A stretch of 64,000 bases of DNA, from positions 6,200,001-6,264,000 of the forward strand of contig NZ_CP032229.1 in the NCBI RefSeq assembly GCF_004328625.1, in the 5' to 3' direction. Positions 1 through 9,368 of this stretch are shown piece by piece. The notes under the pieces are model-generated. The model was not told the DNA's origin. It was given only the letters and a program-made list of their open reading frames with translations, and ran no database searches. Positions within the stretch are counted from its first letter, which is position 1. Each line of letters starts with the position of its first letter. This DNA comes from Streptomyces seoulensis (GTDB lineage: Bacteria > Actinomycetota > Actinomycetes > Streptomycetales > Streptomycetaceae). The position numbers and the translations under genes were made by a program.

Positions 1-95
1 ATCAGCGCGGCCCAGCGGTAGATCTTCCGCAGGCCCTCCGGGGGCACCTGGTCGACCGGTCCGTGCGTGCCCGGTTCACGGGAGAAGCCCTGCAT
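1..95 (-). CDS. Partial CDS, N-terminus of unknown protein
   Basis: An ATG at 95 on the minus strand opens a frame that runs off the left edge. The 31 visible residues begin MQGFSREPGTHGPVDQ and continue with a stretch ending in RKIYRWAAL, whose amphipathic-then-hydrophobic character suggests the approach to a membrane helix. It is divergent from the CDF transporter and the 252 bases between them (96-347) would hold both promoters; nothing definite is seen there. The family is not recognised from so short a piece, and the start is inferred from protein-like composition rather than from a strong ribosome site. Confidence 0.45.
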   Translation of the reverse strand, partial: MQGFSREPGTHGPVDQVPPEGLRKIYRWAAL

Positions 96-347
96 CTGCA
101 CGTCCTGTCGTCGTCGATTGGTCGTCGGTCCGTAGTCGGCCCGCCGTCGGTCACGAATGGCGGCCGGGCACAGCGCGGCGCGGGCAACGTGTTCCGCGCC
201 CGGCCCCGGCGGAAACGGCGCCCTCACCCGCGCGGCACCGCAATCCTCCGTACGGCCCCGCAACGGTGGCCGACCGCTCTCGCGCGGCCGAGTGTGGGTG
301 CGGTCGACGCCGTGATCTCCGCCCCGGAAGAGGGTTACTGTCCGGCC

Positions 348-1376
348 ATGAGCGAACAGGGTGAACCCGGAATGGAACGAGGGACGAACGCGGGCAAGGG
401 CCCCTACCTGGACGCCCGCGTGGGCTCCGCGGGTGGTCCCGGCGCGGGCGGATCGACCTTCACCGTCCTCGTGGCGGCCGCCGCCAACTTCGGTGTCGCC
501 CTCGCCAAGGCCGTCGCCGGTGTGCTCAGCGGGTCCAGCGCCATGCTCGCCGAGGCCGGGCACTCCGTCGCCGACACCATGACCGAGGCCCTGCTCTTCG
601 TCGCCCTCAAGCGCAGCAAGAAGCCCGCCGACGACGACCACCCCCTCGGCTACGGGCCCGAACGGTACATCTGGGCGCTGCTCGCCTCCGTCGCCACCTT
701 CGTCGGCGGCGGCGTCTTCGCCGTCTACGACGGCATCCACGCCCTCACCCACGACGAGAAGCCCGGCAACCCGCTGATCTCCTACATCGTGCTCGCCGTC
801 GCCTTCGTACTGGAGGGGCTGTCGCTGCGCACCGGCTGGCGGCAGGCCACCGGACGGGCCGAGCACTTCCGGGTGCCGATCCTGCGCTACCTCCGGCACA
901 CCCCCGACACCGCCGTGAAGGCCGTCGTCATGGAGGACTCCGCCGCGCTCGTCGGCCTGGTGCTCGCCGCCCTCGGCCTGCTCGGCGGACAGCTCACCGG
1001 CTCCGGGATCTTCGACGGCATCGCGTCCATCCTCATCGGTGTGCTGCTGATCGTCGTGGCGTACGTCCTCGGCCGCGCCAACACCGAACTCCTCGTCGGC
1101 CGCGCCCTGCCCAAGCCGATGCGGGAGGCCGTGCGCCGCGAACTGCTCTCGGTGGACGCCGTCCAGGACGTGATGGAGCTGACCACACTGGTGCAGGGGC
1201 CGGGGGAGATCCTCATCGCCGCCAAGGTCGACTTCCGCGACGTCTCCACCTCCGCACAGATCGAGTGGGCCTGCGAGGAGGCGGAGACCCGGCTGCGCAC
1301 CCTGATCCCGGCGGTCAAGCGCGTCTACCTCGACCCGACACCCCCGCGCACGAGCGCGCCGGGCCTCCCGGAGTGA
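348..1376 (+). CDS. Cation diffusion facilitator (CDF) transporter
   Basis: A 342-residue membrane protein of the cation diffusion facilitator family, expected to export divalent metals (Zn, Co, Fe or Mn) in exchange for protons. After a Gly-rich N-terminus come several hydrophobic segments. The signature HSVADTMTEALL lies near residue 75, where the His and Asp are typical metal-site residues of transmembrane helix 2, and a second MEDSAALVG patch occupies the equivalent of helix 5. The C-terminal ~90 residues form the cytoplasmic ferredoxin-like domain. ATG 348 follows GGAAGAGGG; an in-frame upstream extension to 63 lacks coding character, and ATG 372 is an alternative start. The transported metal cannot be read from sequence. 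Confidence 0.9.
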   Translation: MSEQGEPGMERGTNAGKGPYLDARVGSAGGPGAGGSTFTVLVAAAANFGVALAKAVAGVLSGSSAMLAEAGHSVADTMTEALLFVALKRSKKPADDDHPLGYGPERYIWALLASVATFVGGGVFAVYDGIHALTHDEKPGNPLISYIVLAVAFVLEGLSLRTGWRQATGRAEHFRVPILRYLRHTPDTAVKAVVMEDSAALVGLVLAALGLLGGQLTGSGIFDGIASILIGVLLIVVAYVLGRANTELLVGRALPKPMREAVRRELLSVDAVQDVMELTTLVQGPGEILIAAKVDFRDVSTSAQIEWACEEAETRLRTLIPAVKRVYLDPTPPRTSAPGLPE

Positions 1377-1383
1377 CGGCCGG

Positions 1384-2673
1384 TCAGCTCGGCTGGGGCA
1401 CCATCCGGTGCAGGCCCCGGCGGTCGTAGTAGCGGGTCGCCGCGAAGCCGAACGCCAGGGCCACCGCGAAGCCGATCGCGATCATCACCCAGCCGCGCTC
1501 AAGACCGGCGTCCGCACGGGCGTCGAAGTAGAGGATCGCCCGCACCCCGGCCGCCAGCTGGCGCATCGGCTCGAAGGAGCCGAGGAACCGGTAGAAGCCC
1601 GGCACCGCCTCCAGCGGCACGGTGGCGCCCGAGGACGGCAGCGCGAACGCGATGAAGACGAACATCGACACCAGCTGGCCCAGGCTGCCGAAGGCGGCGT
1701 TGATCGCCTGCACCCCGAGCCCCAACGTCAGCACCGCGCAGTACGAGAACACCCACAGCAGCCCCGGACGCGGGGCGTCCATGCCCAGCACGACGATCGT
1801 CGCCAGCATGATCAGCGAGGTGGTCAGCAGCGCCAGGCCCGCCGTCATCGCCATCTTCAGCACCAGCGTCTGGGTCCGGTCGATGTGCACCGTCGGGCGC
1901 CGCGAGTGCCAGGGGCCGATCTCGGTGTCCGCGTAGCCGAGCGCGCTGTCGACGCCGTTGTGGACGATGTTGCCGCCGATGAACCCGGCCAGCACCAGCA
2001 GCAGCGAGTAGTAGAAGGCGCTCAGCCCGAGCCCGCTGTGGGCGCCGATGGGATGGCCCACCTGGGTCCGCACCTCCACCGGGTCGGCGATCAGCACCCG
2101 GGTCGCGGCGCTCGCCCGCTGCACCTCGGGGGTCGCCGACAGCTGCTTGCCGATGCCGACGGACACCTGGTGCGCCGCGCTCTGCGTGATCCGCCCCGCC
2201 AGCGAGGAGGCCAGACTGCCGACGCCGGGGTTGGTGAGCGCGGTCAGCGCCGGGCGGGTCCTGGCATCGGCGGTGGCCAGGGCACCCACGGTCGCCGTGA
2301 AGTCCGCCGGGATCACCAGGGCGCCGTACACCTTGCCCGACGCCAGCTCGTCCTGCGCCCTGGCCCGGGACATCGGGCGCCAGCGGACCCGGCCGTCGGA
2401 GGAGCCCGAGGACAGGATGGAACGGGCGGCCTGCGTGCCGACGTTGGCCTGTTGGCCCGGCAGCGGCTTGCCCGTGTCCTGGTTCACCAGCGCCACCGGC
2501 ATCCGGTGCAGGCTGCCCTCCGGGGTCAGGATGCCGCCCATGTACAGCAGCGACAGCACCAGCGCGACCAGCGAGCTGAGCACGGCGGGCATCAGCCACA
2601 GCTTCCACCGCCCCAGCAACTGCCCCGCGCCCACCCATGGTCCGGACGCGTGCGGGGGCATCCCGGAAGCCAT
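1384..2673 (-). CDS. DUF3533/YhgE-Pip-like ABC-2-type membrane protein
   Basis: A 429-residue protein with one N-terminal transmembrane helix (about residues 26-47), a large extracytoplasmic domain beginning with the VALVNQDTGKPLPG motif, and about five C-terminal helices. This architecture is that of the DUF3533/SNG1 and YhgE/Pip families, which resemble ABC-2 permeases but lack their own ATPase; transport or export of hydrophobic compounds is inferred only. ATG 2673 is preceded by TTGGAG at good spacing, whereas the open frame continues upstream without coding character. It converges on the CDF gene with only 7 bases between stop codons. Confidence 0.8.
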   Translation of the reverse strand: MASGMPPHASGPWVGAGQLLGRWKLWLMPAVLSSLVALVLSLLYMGGILTPEGSLHRMPVALVNQDTGKPLPGQQANVGTQAARSILSSGSSDGRVRWRPMSRARAQDELASGKVYGALVIPADFTATVGALATADARTRPALTALTNPGVGSLASSLAGRITQSAAHQVSVGIGKQLSATPEVQRASAATRVLIADPVEVRTQVGHPIGAHSGLGLSAFYYSLLLVLAGFIGGNIVHNGVDSALGYADTEIGPWHSRRPTVHIDRTQTLVLKMAMTAGLALLTTSLIMLATIVVLGMDAPRPGLLWVFSYCAVLTLGLGVQAINAAFGSLGQLVSMFVFIAFALPSSGATVPLEAVPGFYRFLGSFEPMRQLAAGVRAILYFDARADAGLERGWVMIAIGFAVALAFGFAATRYYDRRGLHRMVPQPS

Positions 2674-2911
2674 ACCACTCCAAGAGGTGCAGTCGGCGGC
2701 AACCGCCGAACGGGCTGCGGCGAGCGGCCCGCACCAGCACGTTCGGCCGCCGGACCGCACCGCCTGCGGACGCAAGCCGACGATAGGTCCCGCACGCCGA
2801 AACGTCCCGCCACCACACCGGCCGGCCACTTTGGATGACCGGCGCGGACGGACCTCGTAAGGTGACCCCTCCAGCGCATCCGGTCCCCCCACCGAAGGGA
2901 CCGCCGCCGCC

Positions 2912-3391
2912 GTGATCCCCGAGCCCCCCGAGCACCGCCCCTACGTCGTCATCGGCGGCACCAGCCTCGCCCGCACCGTCTCCGGCGAACTGGAACGGCT
3001 GCTGCCGCAGTGCGACGTCACCTCGCCCGCCGAACCGGCCGCCCCCGCCCTCGCCGGCCCCTGCGTCGACGCCGGCCACCTCGCGCTGCGCCGGTGCGAC
3101 GACGGCGTACGGGCCGTGCGCACCCGGGGTGAACTGCCGTGCGTGGAGCAGTGGCTGCCGGACCGGCGCGGGCCCTGGCGACGGCTGGAGAAGCTGGCCG
3201 CGCAACTGCGGCCGCACGACGCGGGCGCCCGGCTGCTGCTGTTCGGCCTCTGCGGCATCCTCACCGTGCTGCTCGCCGACTGGTCCTGGATGTTCGCCCA
3301 CGGTCACCCGCCCGCCGAGGCGTTCTTCCACGCCGCCCGGGTCGGCCCCGCCACCGCAGGGGAGGACGAGACCGGCCACCAGATCGCCTCC
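2912..3391 (+). pseudogene. Truncated TrkA/RCK-like NAD-binding channel remnant
   Basis: A GTG at 2912 behind GAAGGGA starts a plausible protein: YVVIGGTSLARTVSGELE looks like the first strand and Gly-rich loop of a Rossmann (TrkA-N/RCK) domain, and about 100 residues later a helix GARLLLFGLCGILTVLL resembles the membrane segment of Streptomyces two-RCK potassium-channel-like proteins of roughly 600 residues. After about residue 160 (near 3391) the frame turns Arg-rich and no longer reads like protein, then runs into the DoxX gene. I infer a gene that lost its C-terminal two thirds. It could instead be a short functional protein; the family assignment rests on motif memory. Confidence 0.5.
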
Positions 3392-3546
3392 GGGCGTCCG
3401 GGGCGACACCGCGCCCGCCGCCGCGTCCTCCTGGTGACGAGGCGCGAGTCCCACGTGTCCCTTCTGTCTTTCGGGGGGCGTACCGCCCCGTCGCTCGCTA
3501 GCGTGTTGCCCAGTTCGGACCGCTCCGCCGACGGAAGGGACCTCCC

Positions 3547-4089
3547 ATGGGCCGACGCAAGGATCTCGGACTGCTGGCCGTACGCCTCGGCACCGGGGGC
3601 GTGCTCGCCGCCCATGGCGCGCAGAAACTGCTCGGCTGGTTCGGCGGCGGAGGGATCGCGGGCACGGGCAAGTTCATGGAGTCCGTGGGCTTCCGGCCCG
3701 GGAAGGCGAGCGCCGTCGCGTCCGGGTCGGCCGAGCTGGGCGGCGGGCTGCTGCTCGCGCTCGGTCTCGCCACGCCCGCCGCCGGTGCCGCCGTGGCCGG
3801 GGGCATGGGCGGTGCCGTCTCCGTGCACCGTCCCAACGGGTTCTTCGCCACCGCGGGCGGCTTCGAGTACCCGGCGTACCTCGGCTACATCGCCACCTGT
3901 GTCGGCGTGACGGGGCCCGGCCGCTACTCCCTGGACCGGCTCATCGGCTACCGGCTCGACCGGCCCCGGCTGGTCCTGCTCTCCTTCGCGCTGAGCGCCG
4001 CCGGCACCGCCGTGGTCGTCGCCCGGCGGGAGCGGGTGCTGTCGGCACAGCGGCGCGAGGAGACGGCGCCGGCCACTCCGGCTCCCTGA
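3547..4089 (+). CDS. DoxX family membrane protein
   Basis: A 180-residue DoxX/DoxD-family integral membrane protein with four hydrophobic segments. The N-terminus LAVRLGTGGVLAAHGAQKLLGWFGG is the conserved DoxX start, where the His-Gly-x-Gln-Lys motif sits at the end of helix 1. Family members are linked to redox, sulfur or quinone metabolism, but the function here is unknown. ATG 3547 follows GGAAGGGA. It stands between the channel remnant and the FdhF-like gene, and has no obvious operon partner. Confidence 0.88.
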   Translation: MGRRKDLGLLAVRLGTGGVLAAHGAQKLLGWFGGGGIAGTGKFMESVGFRPGKASAVASGSAELGGGLLLALGLATPAAGAAVAGGMGGAVSVHRPNGFFATAGGFEYPAYLGYIATCVGVTGPGRYSLDRLIGYRLDRPRLVLLSFALSAAGTAVVVARRERVLSAQRREETAPATPAP

Positions 4090-4293
4090 CGGGGTCGCAT
4101 CTGCGAGCTCGATTCCGATTACCGCCTGGAGAATGCGGCGCGGAACTCGGTCACGAAGACCGGATTCCGTGCCGTTCGTTGTTATCGGCAGATCTTTTCC
4201 GGAAGCCTTGTGGAGGAATTCCCGAGCTTGGTCGAAAACCCTGTTCGGCCCTTGTTTCCAAGGGCTGCGCGTCGCGTGGCGGCTGCTGATACC

Positions 4294-4323
4294 CCGACAT
4301 AGTCTGGCTTAAAGCGCCATATA
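4294..4323 (+). promoter_or_regulatory. Candidate promoter of the FdhF-like gene
   Basis: CCGACA at 4294-4299 and CATATA at 4318-4323 are separated by 18 bases, in a noticeably AT-richer stretch directly upstream of the oxidoreductase gene. A short hairpin GCCCTT/AAGGGC at 4248-4265 lies just before. The match to the vegetative consensus is weak. Confidence 0.3.
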
Positions 4324-4354
4324 GAGGTATGACGCATGCCGCGACGGCGGAAGG

Positions 4355-6697
4355 GTGAGATCCTTGAGCACCTTGGACGAAGAACAGTCACGGATGATGG
4401 AGGCGGAGTCGGATCTCGAGCCCCGCGTGGGCCCGGTCCCCAAGGGGGAGCCGTACTTCCACCCTTACCATCACCCCGCCGCGGGATGGGGCGCCGCCAA
4501 GAGCGTGACCAAATTCCTGCTGGACGAGGGAACGCTGATCGAGGGCCCCCGGGCCATCATGAAGATGAACCACGAGAACGGTGGTTTCGACTGTCCCGGA
4601 TGCGCGTGGCCGGACGACACCAAGGGCCTGAAGCTCGACATCTGTGAGAACGGAATCAAGCACGTCACGTGGGAACTGACGCACAAGCGGGCCAACCGCG
4701 AGATGTTCGCGCGCCACACGGTGAGCGAAATGCACGAGTGGAGCGACTTCAAGCTGGAGGACCAGGGCCGGCTCACCGAGCCCATGGTCTACGACGCGGC
4801 CACCGACCACTACGTGCCGATCTCCTGGCACGACGCCTTCGAACTCGTCGGACGCCATCTGCGCAACCTGGAGAACCCCAACCAGGCGTCGTACTACACC
4901 TCGGGCCGGCTCGGCAACGAGGCCACCTTCCTGTACCAGCTCATGGCGCGCGAGCTGGGCACCAACAACCTGCCCGACTGCTCCAACATGTGCCACGAGG
5001 CCAGCGGACGCGCGCTGACGGCGGCCCTCGGCACCGGCAAGGGCACCGTCGACCTCAAGGACTGGGAGGCCACGGACGCCCTGTTCATCCTCGGCGTCAA
5101 CGTCGCCTCCAACGCGCCGCGCATGCTCACCTCGCTGACCGAGGCGTTCGACCGGGGCGCGCAGGTCGTGCACATCAACCCGTTCATCGAGGCGGGCGCC
5201 ACCAAGGCGATCATCCCGCACGACTTCCTGGACATGGCCACCTTCCACGCCACCCGGACCAGCACCCTGGACCTCCAGGTGCGGGTCGGCGGCGACATGG
5301 CGCTGCTGCGCGGCATGGCCAAGGCGGTGCTGGAGCAGGCCAAGACCGACCCGAAGGCCATCGACAGCCAGTTCATCAACCGGCACACGGTGGGCTTCGA
5401 GGAGTACCGGGCGCTGTGCGAGGCCACCCCCTGGGAGGAACTGGAGCGCCAGTCCGGGCTCAGCCGCGCGGACATCCTCAAGGCGGCCCGGATCTACACC
5501 GACGCCGACCGCTCCATCATCAGCTGGTGCCTGGGCGTCACCCAGCACGAGCACGGCGTGGACACCGTCCGCGAGATCGTCAACCTGCTGCTCCTGCGCG
5601 GCAACCTGGGCCGCGAGGGCGCCGGCCCGTCGCCGGTGCGCGGGCACAGCAATGTGCAGGGCAACCGCACCTGCGGCATCGACCACCGCCCCGAGCCGGA
5701 GTTCCTGGACCGGCTGGCCGAGGTCTGCAAGATCAACCCGCCGCGCGACCACGGCCTCGACACCATCGGCACGCTCCAGGCGATGAACCGGGGCGACGTC
5801 AAGGTGTTCATCGGTATGGGCGGCAACTTCGCCCTCGCGGTGCCCGACTCGCCGTTCAGCTACGAGGCGCTGCGCAACTGCGACCTGACCGTCCAGGTCA
5901 GCACCAAGCTGAACCGCAGCCATGTGGTGCACGGCAAGGAGGCGCTGATCCTGCCGTGCCTCGCCCGCACGGACAAGGACCACCAGCGGGCCGGTGTGCA
6001 GAGCACCTCCGTCGAGGACTCCATGTCGATGGTGCACCTGTCGGTCGGCATGAAGCGGCCCGCCTCCAAGCACCTGCTCTCCGAGCCCGCGATCATCTCC
6101 GGCATGGCACGCGCGGCCCTGCCCGCGAGCCCCACGCCGTGGGAGTGGTACATCGAGGACTACGACCGCATCCGGGACACCATGTCCGAAGTCCTGGACG
6201 GCTTCGAGGACTTCAACCGCCGGGTCCGGCTGCCGCTGGGCTTCCGCATCAAGCAGCCCGCCCGTGAGCTGATCTTCCTCACCGAGTCCGGCAAGGCGGA
6301 GTTCTCCAGCGCCAAGCTGGCCGACGTGGTGCCCGCGCCGGGCATGCTGGCGCTCGGCACGATGCGCTCGCACGACCAGTGGAACACCACGATCTACTCG
6401 GACAACGACCGCTACCGCGGCATCAAGAACCTGCGCGAACTCGTCTTCATGAACGAGGACGACATGCGCGAGCGCGGGATCTCGGAGTTCGACCCGGTGA
6501 ACATCGTCGCCACGGCGAAGGACGGCAGCCACCGCTACCTCGACGGCTACCTCGCCATCCCGTACGACATGCCGCGCGGCTGCGCGGCCGGGTACATGCC
6601 CGAGATGAACGTGCTGATCGCGCTGTGCGACTACAGCACCCAGAGCGACCAGCCGCTCATGAAGCACGTCAAGGTGCACATCACCGCGGCGACCTGA
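4355..6697 (+). CDS. FdhF/YdeP-family molybdopterin oxidoreductase
   Basis: A 780-residue molybdopterin (bis-MGD) oxidoreductase of the FdhF/YdeP type. The N-terminus carries GGFDCPGCAWPDD, typical of this subfamily in place of the usual four-Cys ferredoxin motif. DCSNMCHEAS near residue 210 holds the likely molybdenum-ligand Cys. The C-terminal ~130 residues form the MopB-binding barrel. These proteins are often annotated as formate dehydrogenase, but substrates are mostly unproven and YdeP is linked to acid resistance. The start is uncertain: GTG 4355 lies almost on top of GGCGGAAGG, TTG 4364 has better spacing to it, and ATG 4394 is possible. No fdhD or small subunit is adjacent. It converges on cydB across a strong hairpin. 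Confidence 0.85.
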   Translation: MRSLSTLDEEQSRMMEAESDLEPRVGPVPKGEPYFHPYHHPAAGWGAAKSVTKFLLDEGTLIEGPRAIMKMNHENGGFDCPGCAWPDDTKGLKLDICENGIKHVTWELTHKRANREMFARHTVSEMHEWSDFKLEDQGRLTEPMVYDAATDHYVPISWHDAFELVGRHLRNLENPNQASYYTSGRLGNEATFLYQLMARELGTNNLPDCSNMCHEASGRALTAALGTGKGTVDLKDWEATDALFILGVNVASNAPRMLTSLTEAFDRGAQVVHINPFIEAGATKAIIPHDFLDMATFHATRTSTLDLQVRVGGDMALLRGMAKAVLEQAKTDPKAIDSQFINRHTVGFEEYRALCEATPWEELERQSGLSRADILKAARIYTDADRSIISWCLGVTQHEHGVDTVREIVNLLLLRGNLGREGAGPSPVRGHSNVQGNRTCGIDHRPEPEFLDRLAEVCKINPPRDHGLDTIGTLQAMNRGDVKVFIGMGGNFALAVPDSPFSYEALRNCDLTVQVSTKLNRSHVVHGKEALILPCLARTDKDHQRAGVQSTSVEDSMSMVHLSVGMKRPASKHLLSEPAIISGMARAALPASPTPWEWYIEDYDRIRDTMSEVLDGFEDFNRRVRLPLGFRIKQPARELIFLTESGKAEFSSAKLADVVPAPGMLALGTMRSHDQWNTTIYSDNDRYRGIKNLRELVFMNEDDMRERGISEFDPVNIVATAKDGSHRYLDGYLAIPYDMPRGCAAGYMPEMNVLIALCDYSTQSDQPLMKHVKVHITAAT

Positions 6698-6720
6698 CGG
6701 TTCCCCGGCGCCCGAGCGTG

Positions 6721-6754
6721 AGGCGGGCCCCCTCCGGCCGGAGGGGGCCCGCCT
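6721..6754. terminator. Bidirectional terminator between FdhF-like gene and cydB
   Basis: A perfect 34-base palindrome, with arms AGGCGGGCCCCCTCC and its complement around a GGCC centre, lies between the converging stop codons (6697 and 6767). It is followed by TT on the plus side. Such long GC hairpins without a strong U-tract are usual terminators in Streptomyces. Confidence 0.8.
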
Positions 6755-6766
6755 TCACATGCCGGC

Positions 6767-7768
6767 TCAGTGGCCGGAGGGGATGTGGTGCACCGCGATG
6801 CGCTTGCTGAACACCCAGTACGTCCAGCTCTGGTAGAGGATGATCAGCGGGGCGAAGATGGCCGCGACGATCGTCATCACCGTCAGCGTGTAGGACGCGG
6901 ACGAGGCGCTGGACACCGTCAGCGACCAGGCCGGGTTGAGCGTCGACGGCATGACGTCCGGGAACAGCGTCAGGAACAGCATGGCGAACGACGCGACCAC
7001 GGTGAGCGCGGAGAAGACGAACGCCCAGCCCTCGCGGCCCAGCTGGTTGAAGAACAGGGCGACGGGCAGCGCCGCGAACGCCACGATCATGACGCCGAGG
7101 CTCTGGCCGTTGCCCGAGTTCGCCTGCGTCCACAGCAGGAACGCCAGGACCAGCAGGAGGGAGGCGAGGCCCAGTACCGGCACCGCCTTGCGGGCGCGCT
7201 CGCGCATCTCGCCGTCCGTCTTCAGCGCCGTGAAGATCGCGCCGTGGCAGGTGAACAGCACCACCGTGGCGAAGCCGCCGAGGATCGCGTACCCGTTGAA
7301 CAGGTCGCCGGGGGAGCCCACGTAGGACTTCTGGCGGTCGATGGCGATGCCCTGGACCATGTTGGCGAAGATCAGGCCCCACAGGAACGGGATGATCACC
7401 GAGGTCCAGAAGGTGACCTGCTCCCAGCCGAGCTGCCAGCGCATGCTGTCGCGCTTGGCCCGGTACTCGAAGGACACCCCGCGTCCGATCAGACAGAGCA
7501 CGATGATCAGCAGCGGGATGTAGAAGCCGCTGAACAGGGTGGCGTACCAGTCGGGGAAGGCCGCGAAGGTGGCGCCGGCGGCGGCGATCACCCAGACCTC
7601 GTTGCCGTCCCAGACGGGGGCGATGGTGTTGATGAGGACGCGCCGCTCGGTGCTGTTGCGGGCCATCGTCTGGGTGAGGACGCCGACCCCGAAGTCGAAC
7701 CCCTCCAGGAAGAAGTAGCCGACCCACAGCAGGGCGATCAGGATGAACCAGAGATCGTAGAGATGCAT
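6767..7768 (-). CDS. cydB: Cytochrome bd ubiquinol oxidase subunit II
   Basis: A 333-residue polytopic membrane protein. The N-terminus HLYDLWFILIALLWVGYFFLEGFDFG is the hallmark of CydB, the subunit that supports haem binding in CydA in the high-affinity, oxygen-reducing bd oxidase. The start ATG at 7768 lies 12 bases after the cydA stop, so the two are co-transcribed. The length is normal for the family. No cydC/cydD exporter genes, needed for bd assembly in other bacteria, follow it; in many Streptomyces a cydCD fusion directly follows cydAB. Confidence 0.95.
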   Translation of the reverse strand: MHLYDLWFILIALLWVGYFFLEGFDFGVGVLTQTMARNSTERRVLINTIAPVWDGNEVWVIAAAGATFAAFPDWYATLFSGFYIPLLIIVLCLIGRGVSFEYRAKRDSMRWQLGWEQVTFWTSVIIPFLWGLIFANMVQGIAIDRQKSYVGSPGDLFNGYAILGGFATVVLFTCHGAIFTALKTDGEMRERARKAVPVLGLASLLLVLAFLLWTQANSGNGQSLGVMIVAFAALPVALFFNQLGREGWAFVFSALTVVASFAMLFLTLFPDVMPSTLNPAWSLTVSSASSASYTLTVMTIVAAIFAPLIILYQSWTYWVFSKRIAVHHIPSGH

Positions 7769-7780
7769 GGCGATCCGTCC

Positions 7781-9316
7781 TCAGTACGCGATGGAGAGCG
7801 GCTTGTCCTGGTCGTCCGGGGACATGCGCAGGGTCGGGTCCTTGGTGGGGGGCCGCTCGTCGACATCGGGCCCCGGTTTCGAGTACTTGACCATCAGGCC
7901 GCCCTCGACCACCGCGAGGATCGCGTAGACCACGCTGAGCGCCACCAGCGAGCCGACCTGGGTGCCCACGCCGACATTGGGGGAGACGGCGTTCGCGGTC
8001 TTCATCAGGTGGAACACCACCCACGGCTGACGGCCCATCTCGGTGAAGATCCAGCCGAAGCTGTTGGCGAGCAGCGGGAAGCCGAGGGTCAGCGCGATGA
8101 TCCGCCAGCTCCACTTGGTGAAGAAGTCGTTCATCCGGATCTTGTCGGTGATCATCAGGTTCGGCGGCTCGTCCTCACCCGTGCGGAACCTGGGTCTGAC
8201 CCAGAACTTCTTACGGGTGAGATAGAGCCCGACCAGGCCGATGGTGAAGCTGGTCATGCCGAAGAAGATCATCAGGCGGAATCCCCAGTACGTCATGAAG
8301 ATGTTGGGGATGTAGTCGGCTCGGGTGCCGCCGAAGAGCTTCACCTGCTCGTCGGCCCGGTTGTTGATGCCGGGGACGGCGGAGTGGAAGTCGCTCTTGG
8401 CGAGGAAGGACAGCGCGCCGGGGACCTCCAGGGCGACGTCGTTGCGCCCCTTGTTGACATCGCCCACCGAGAAGATCGAGAAGGGCGCCGGTGCCTGGGT
8501 GTCCCACAGGGCCTCGGCCGCCGCCATCTTCATGGGCTGCTGCTCGAACATCACCTTGGCCAGCCGGTCGCCGCTGAGCGCGGTGAGGATGCCGGCCACC
8601 GTGCAGACGACCAGGGCCAGCTTGAGCGAGCTGCGCATGGCGGCGATCCGCTTGCGGTTGGTGTCCTTGCCGCGCTTGGCCCGCCACAGGTGGTAGGCGG
8701 AGATGCCCATGACGAAGGCGGCGCCCGTGATGAACGCCGCCGTCAGGGTGTGGAAGACCTGCACCAGAGTGGTGTCCTGGAAGAGGACCCGCCAGATATC
8801 GGTGAGCCGGGCCTTGCCGTTCGCCGGGTCGATCCGGTAGCCGACCGGGTGCTGCATAAAGGAGTTCGCGGCCAGGATGAAGTACGCGGAGAGAAGGCTG
8901 CCGATGGTCACGATCCAGATCGTCGCCAGGTGGATCTTCTTCGGGAGCCGGTTCCAGCCGAAGATCCAGAGCCCGATGAACACGGACTCGAAGAAGAACG
9001 CGACCAGGGCCTCCATCGCCAGCGGGGCGCCGAAGACGTCACCGACGAAGCGGGAGTAGCTCGACCAGTTCATGCCGAACTGGAACTCCTGGAAGATGCC
9101 CGTGACCACACCAAGCGCCAGGTTGATCAGCAGCAGCTTTCCCCAGAACTTGGTGGCGTGGAAGTACTTCTCCTTCCCCGTCCGCACCCAGGCCGTCTCC
9201 AGACCGGCGACGATGCCTCCCAGGCCGATGCTGAGCGGGACGAAGAGGAAGTGGTAGACGGTCGTGACACCGAACTGCCACCGGGCAATGGTCTCCTGAG
9301 CGATTGCAAGTTCCAC
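7781..9316 (-). CDS. cydA: Cytochrome bd ubiquinol oxidase subunit I
   Basis: A 511-residue CydA, the quinol-oxidising and haem b558/b595/d-bearing subunit. ARWQFGVTTVYHFLFVP places a conserved haem-ligand His near residue 22, and GRQPWVVFHLMKT is the conserved C-terminal signature. About nine hydrophobic segments are visible. I chose GTG 9316, preceded by AGAAGGA, because residues upstream in the same frame do not resemble the family. It heads the cydAB operon and is divergent from the CrtI-like gene. No clear Rex operator (TGTGAAC-type palindrome) is visible in the 219-base divergent region. Confidence 0.95.
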   Translation of the reverse strand: MELAIAQETIARWQFGVTTVYHFLFVPLSIGLGGIVAGLETAWVRTGKEKYFHATKFWGKLLLINLALGVVTGIFQEFQFGMNWSSYSRFVGDVFGAPLAMEALVAFFFESVFIGLWIFGWNRLPKKIHLATIWIVTIGSLLSAYFILAANSFMQHPVGYRIDPANGKARLTDIWRVLFQDTTLVQVFHTLTAAFITGAAFVMGISAYHLWRAKRGKDTNRKRIAAMRSSLKLALVVCTVAGILTALSGDRLAKVMFEQQPMKMAAAEALWDTQAPAPFSIFSVGDVNKGRNDVALEVPGALSFLAKSDFHSAVPGINNRADEQVKLFGGTRADYIPNIFMTYWGFRLMIFFGMTSFTIGLVGLYLTRKKFWVRPRFRTGEDEPPNLMITDKIRMNDFFTKWSWRIIALTLGFPLLANSFGWIFTEMGRQPWVVFHLMKTANAVSPNVGVGTQVGSLVALSVVYAILAVVEGGLMVKYSKPGPDVDERPPTKDPTLRMSPDDQDKPLSIAY

Positions 9317-9340
9317 TACGTCCTTCTCTCGCTCGATCCG

Positions 9341-9368
9341 ACCGTAATCTGGATAAAAGGTATCTCCA
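9341..9368 (-). promoter_or_regulatory. Candidate cydA promoter
   Basis: On the minus strand TGGAGA (9363-9368) and TACGGT (9341-9346) are separated by 16 bases and lie 25 bases upstream of the cydA GTG, in an AT-richer patch. Further upstream, ATGTGCAT (9429-9436) and ATGCGCAT (9443-9450) form a repeated self-complementary octamer that could be an operator. Both are by-eye assignments. Confidence 0.35.

Noticed and set aside
4388..6679. 763-codon minus-strand frame opposite the FdhF-like gene
   Set aside because: Shadow frame; His/Val/Arg-rich and lacking any domain pattern.
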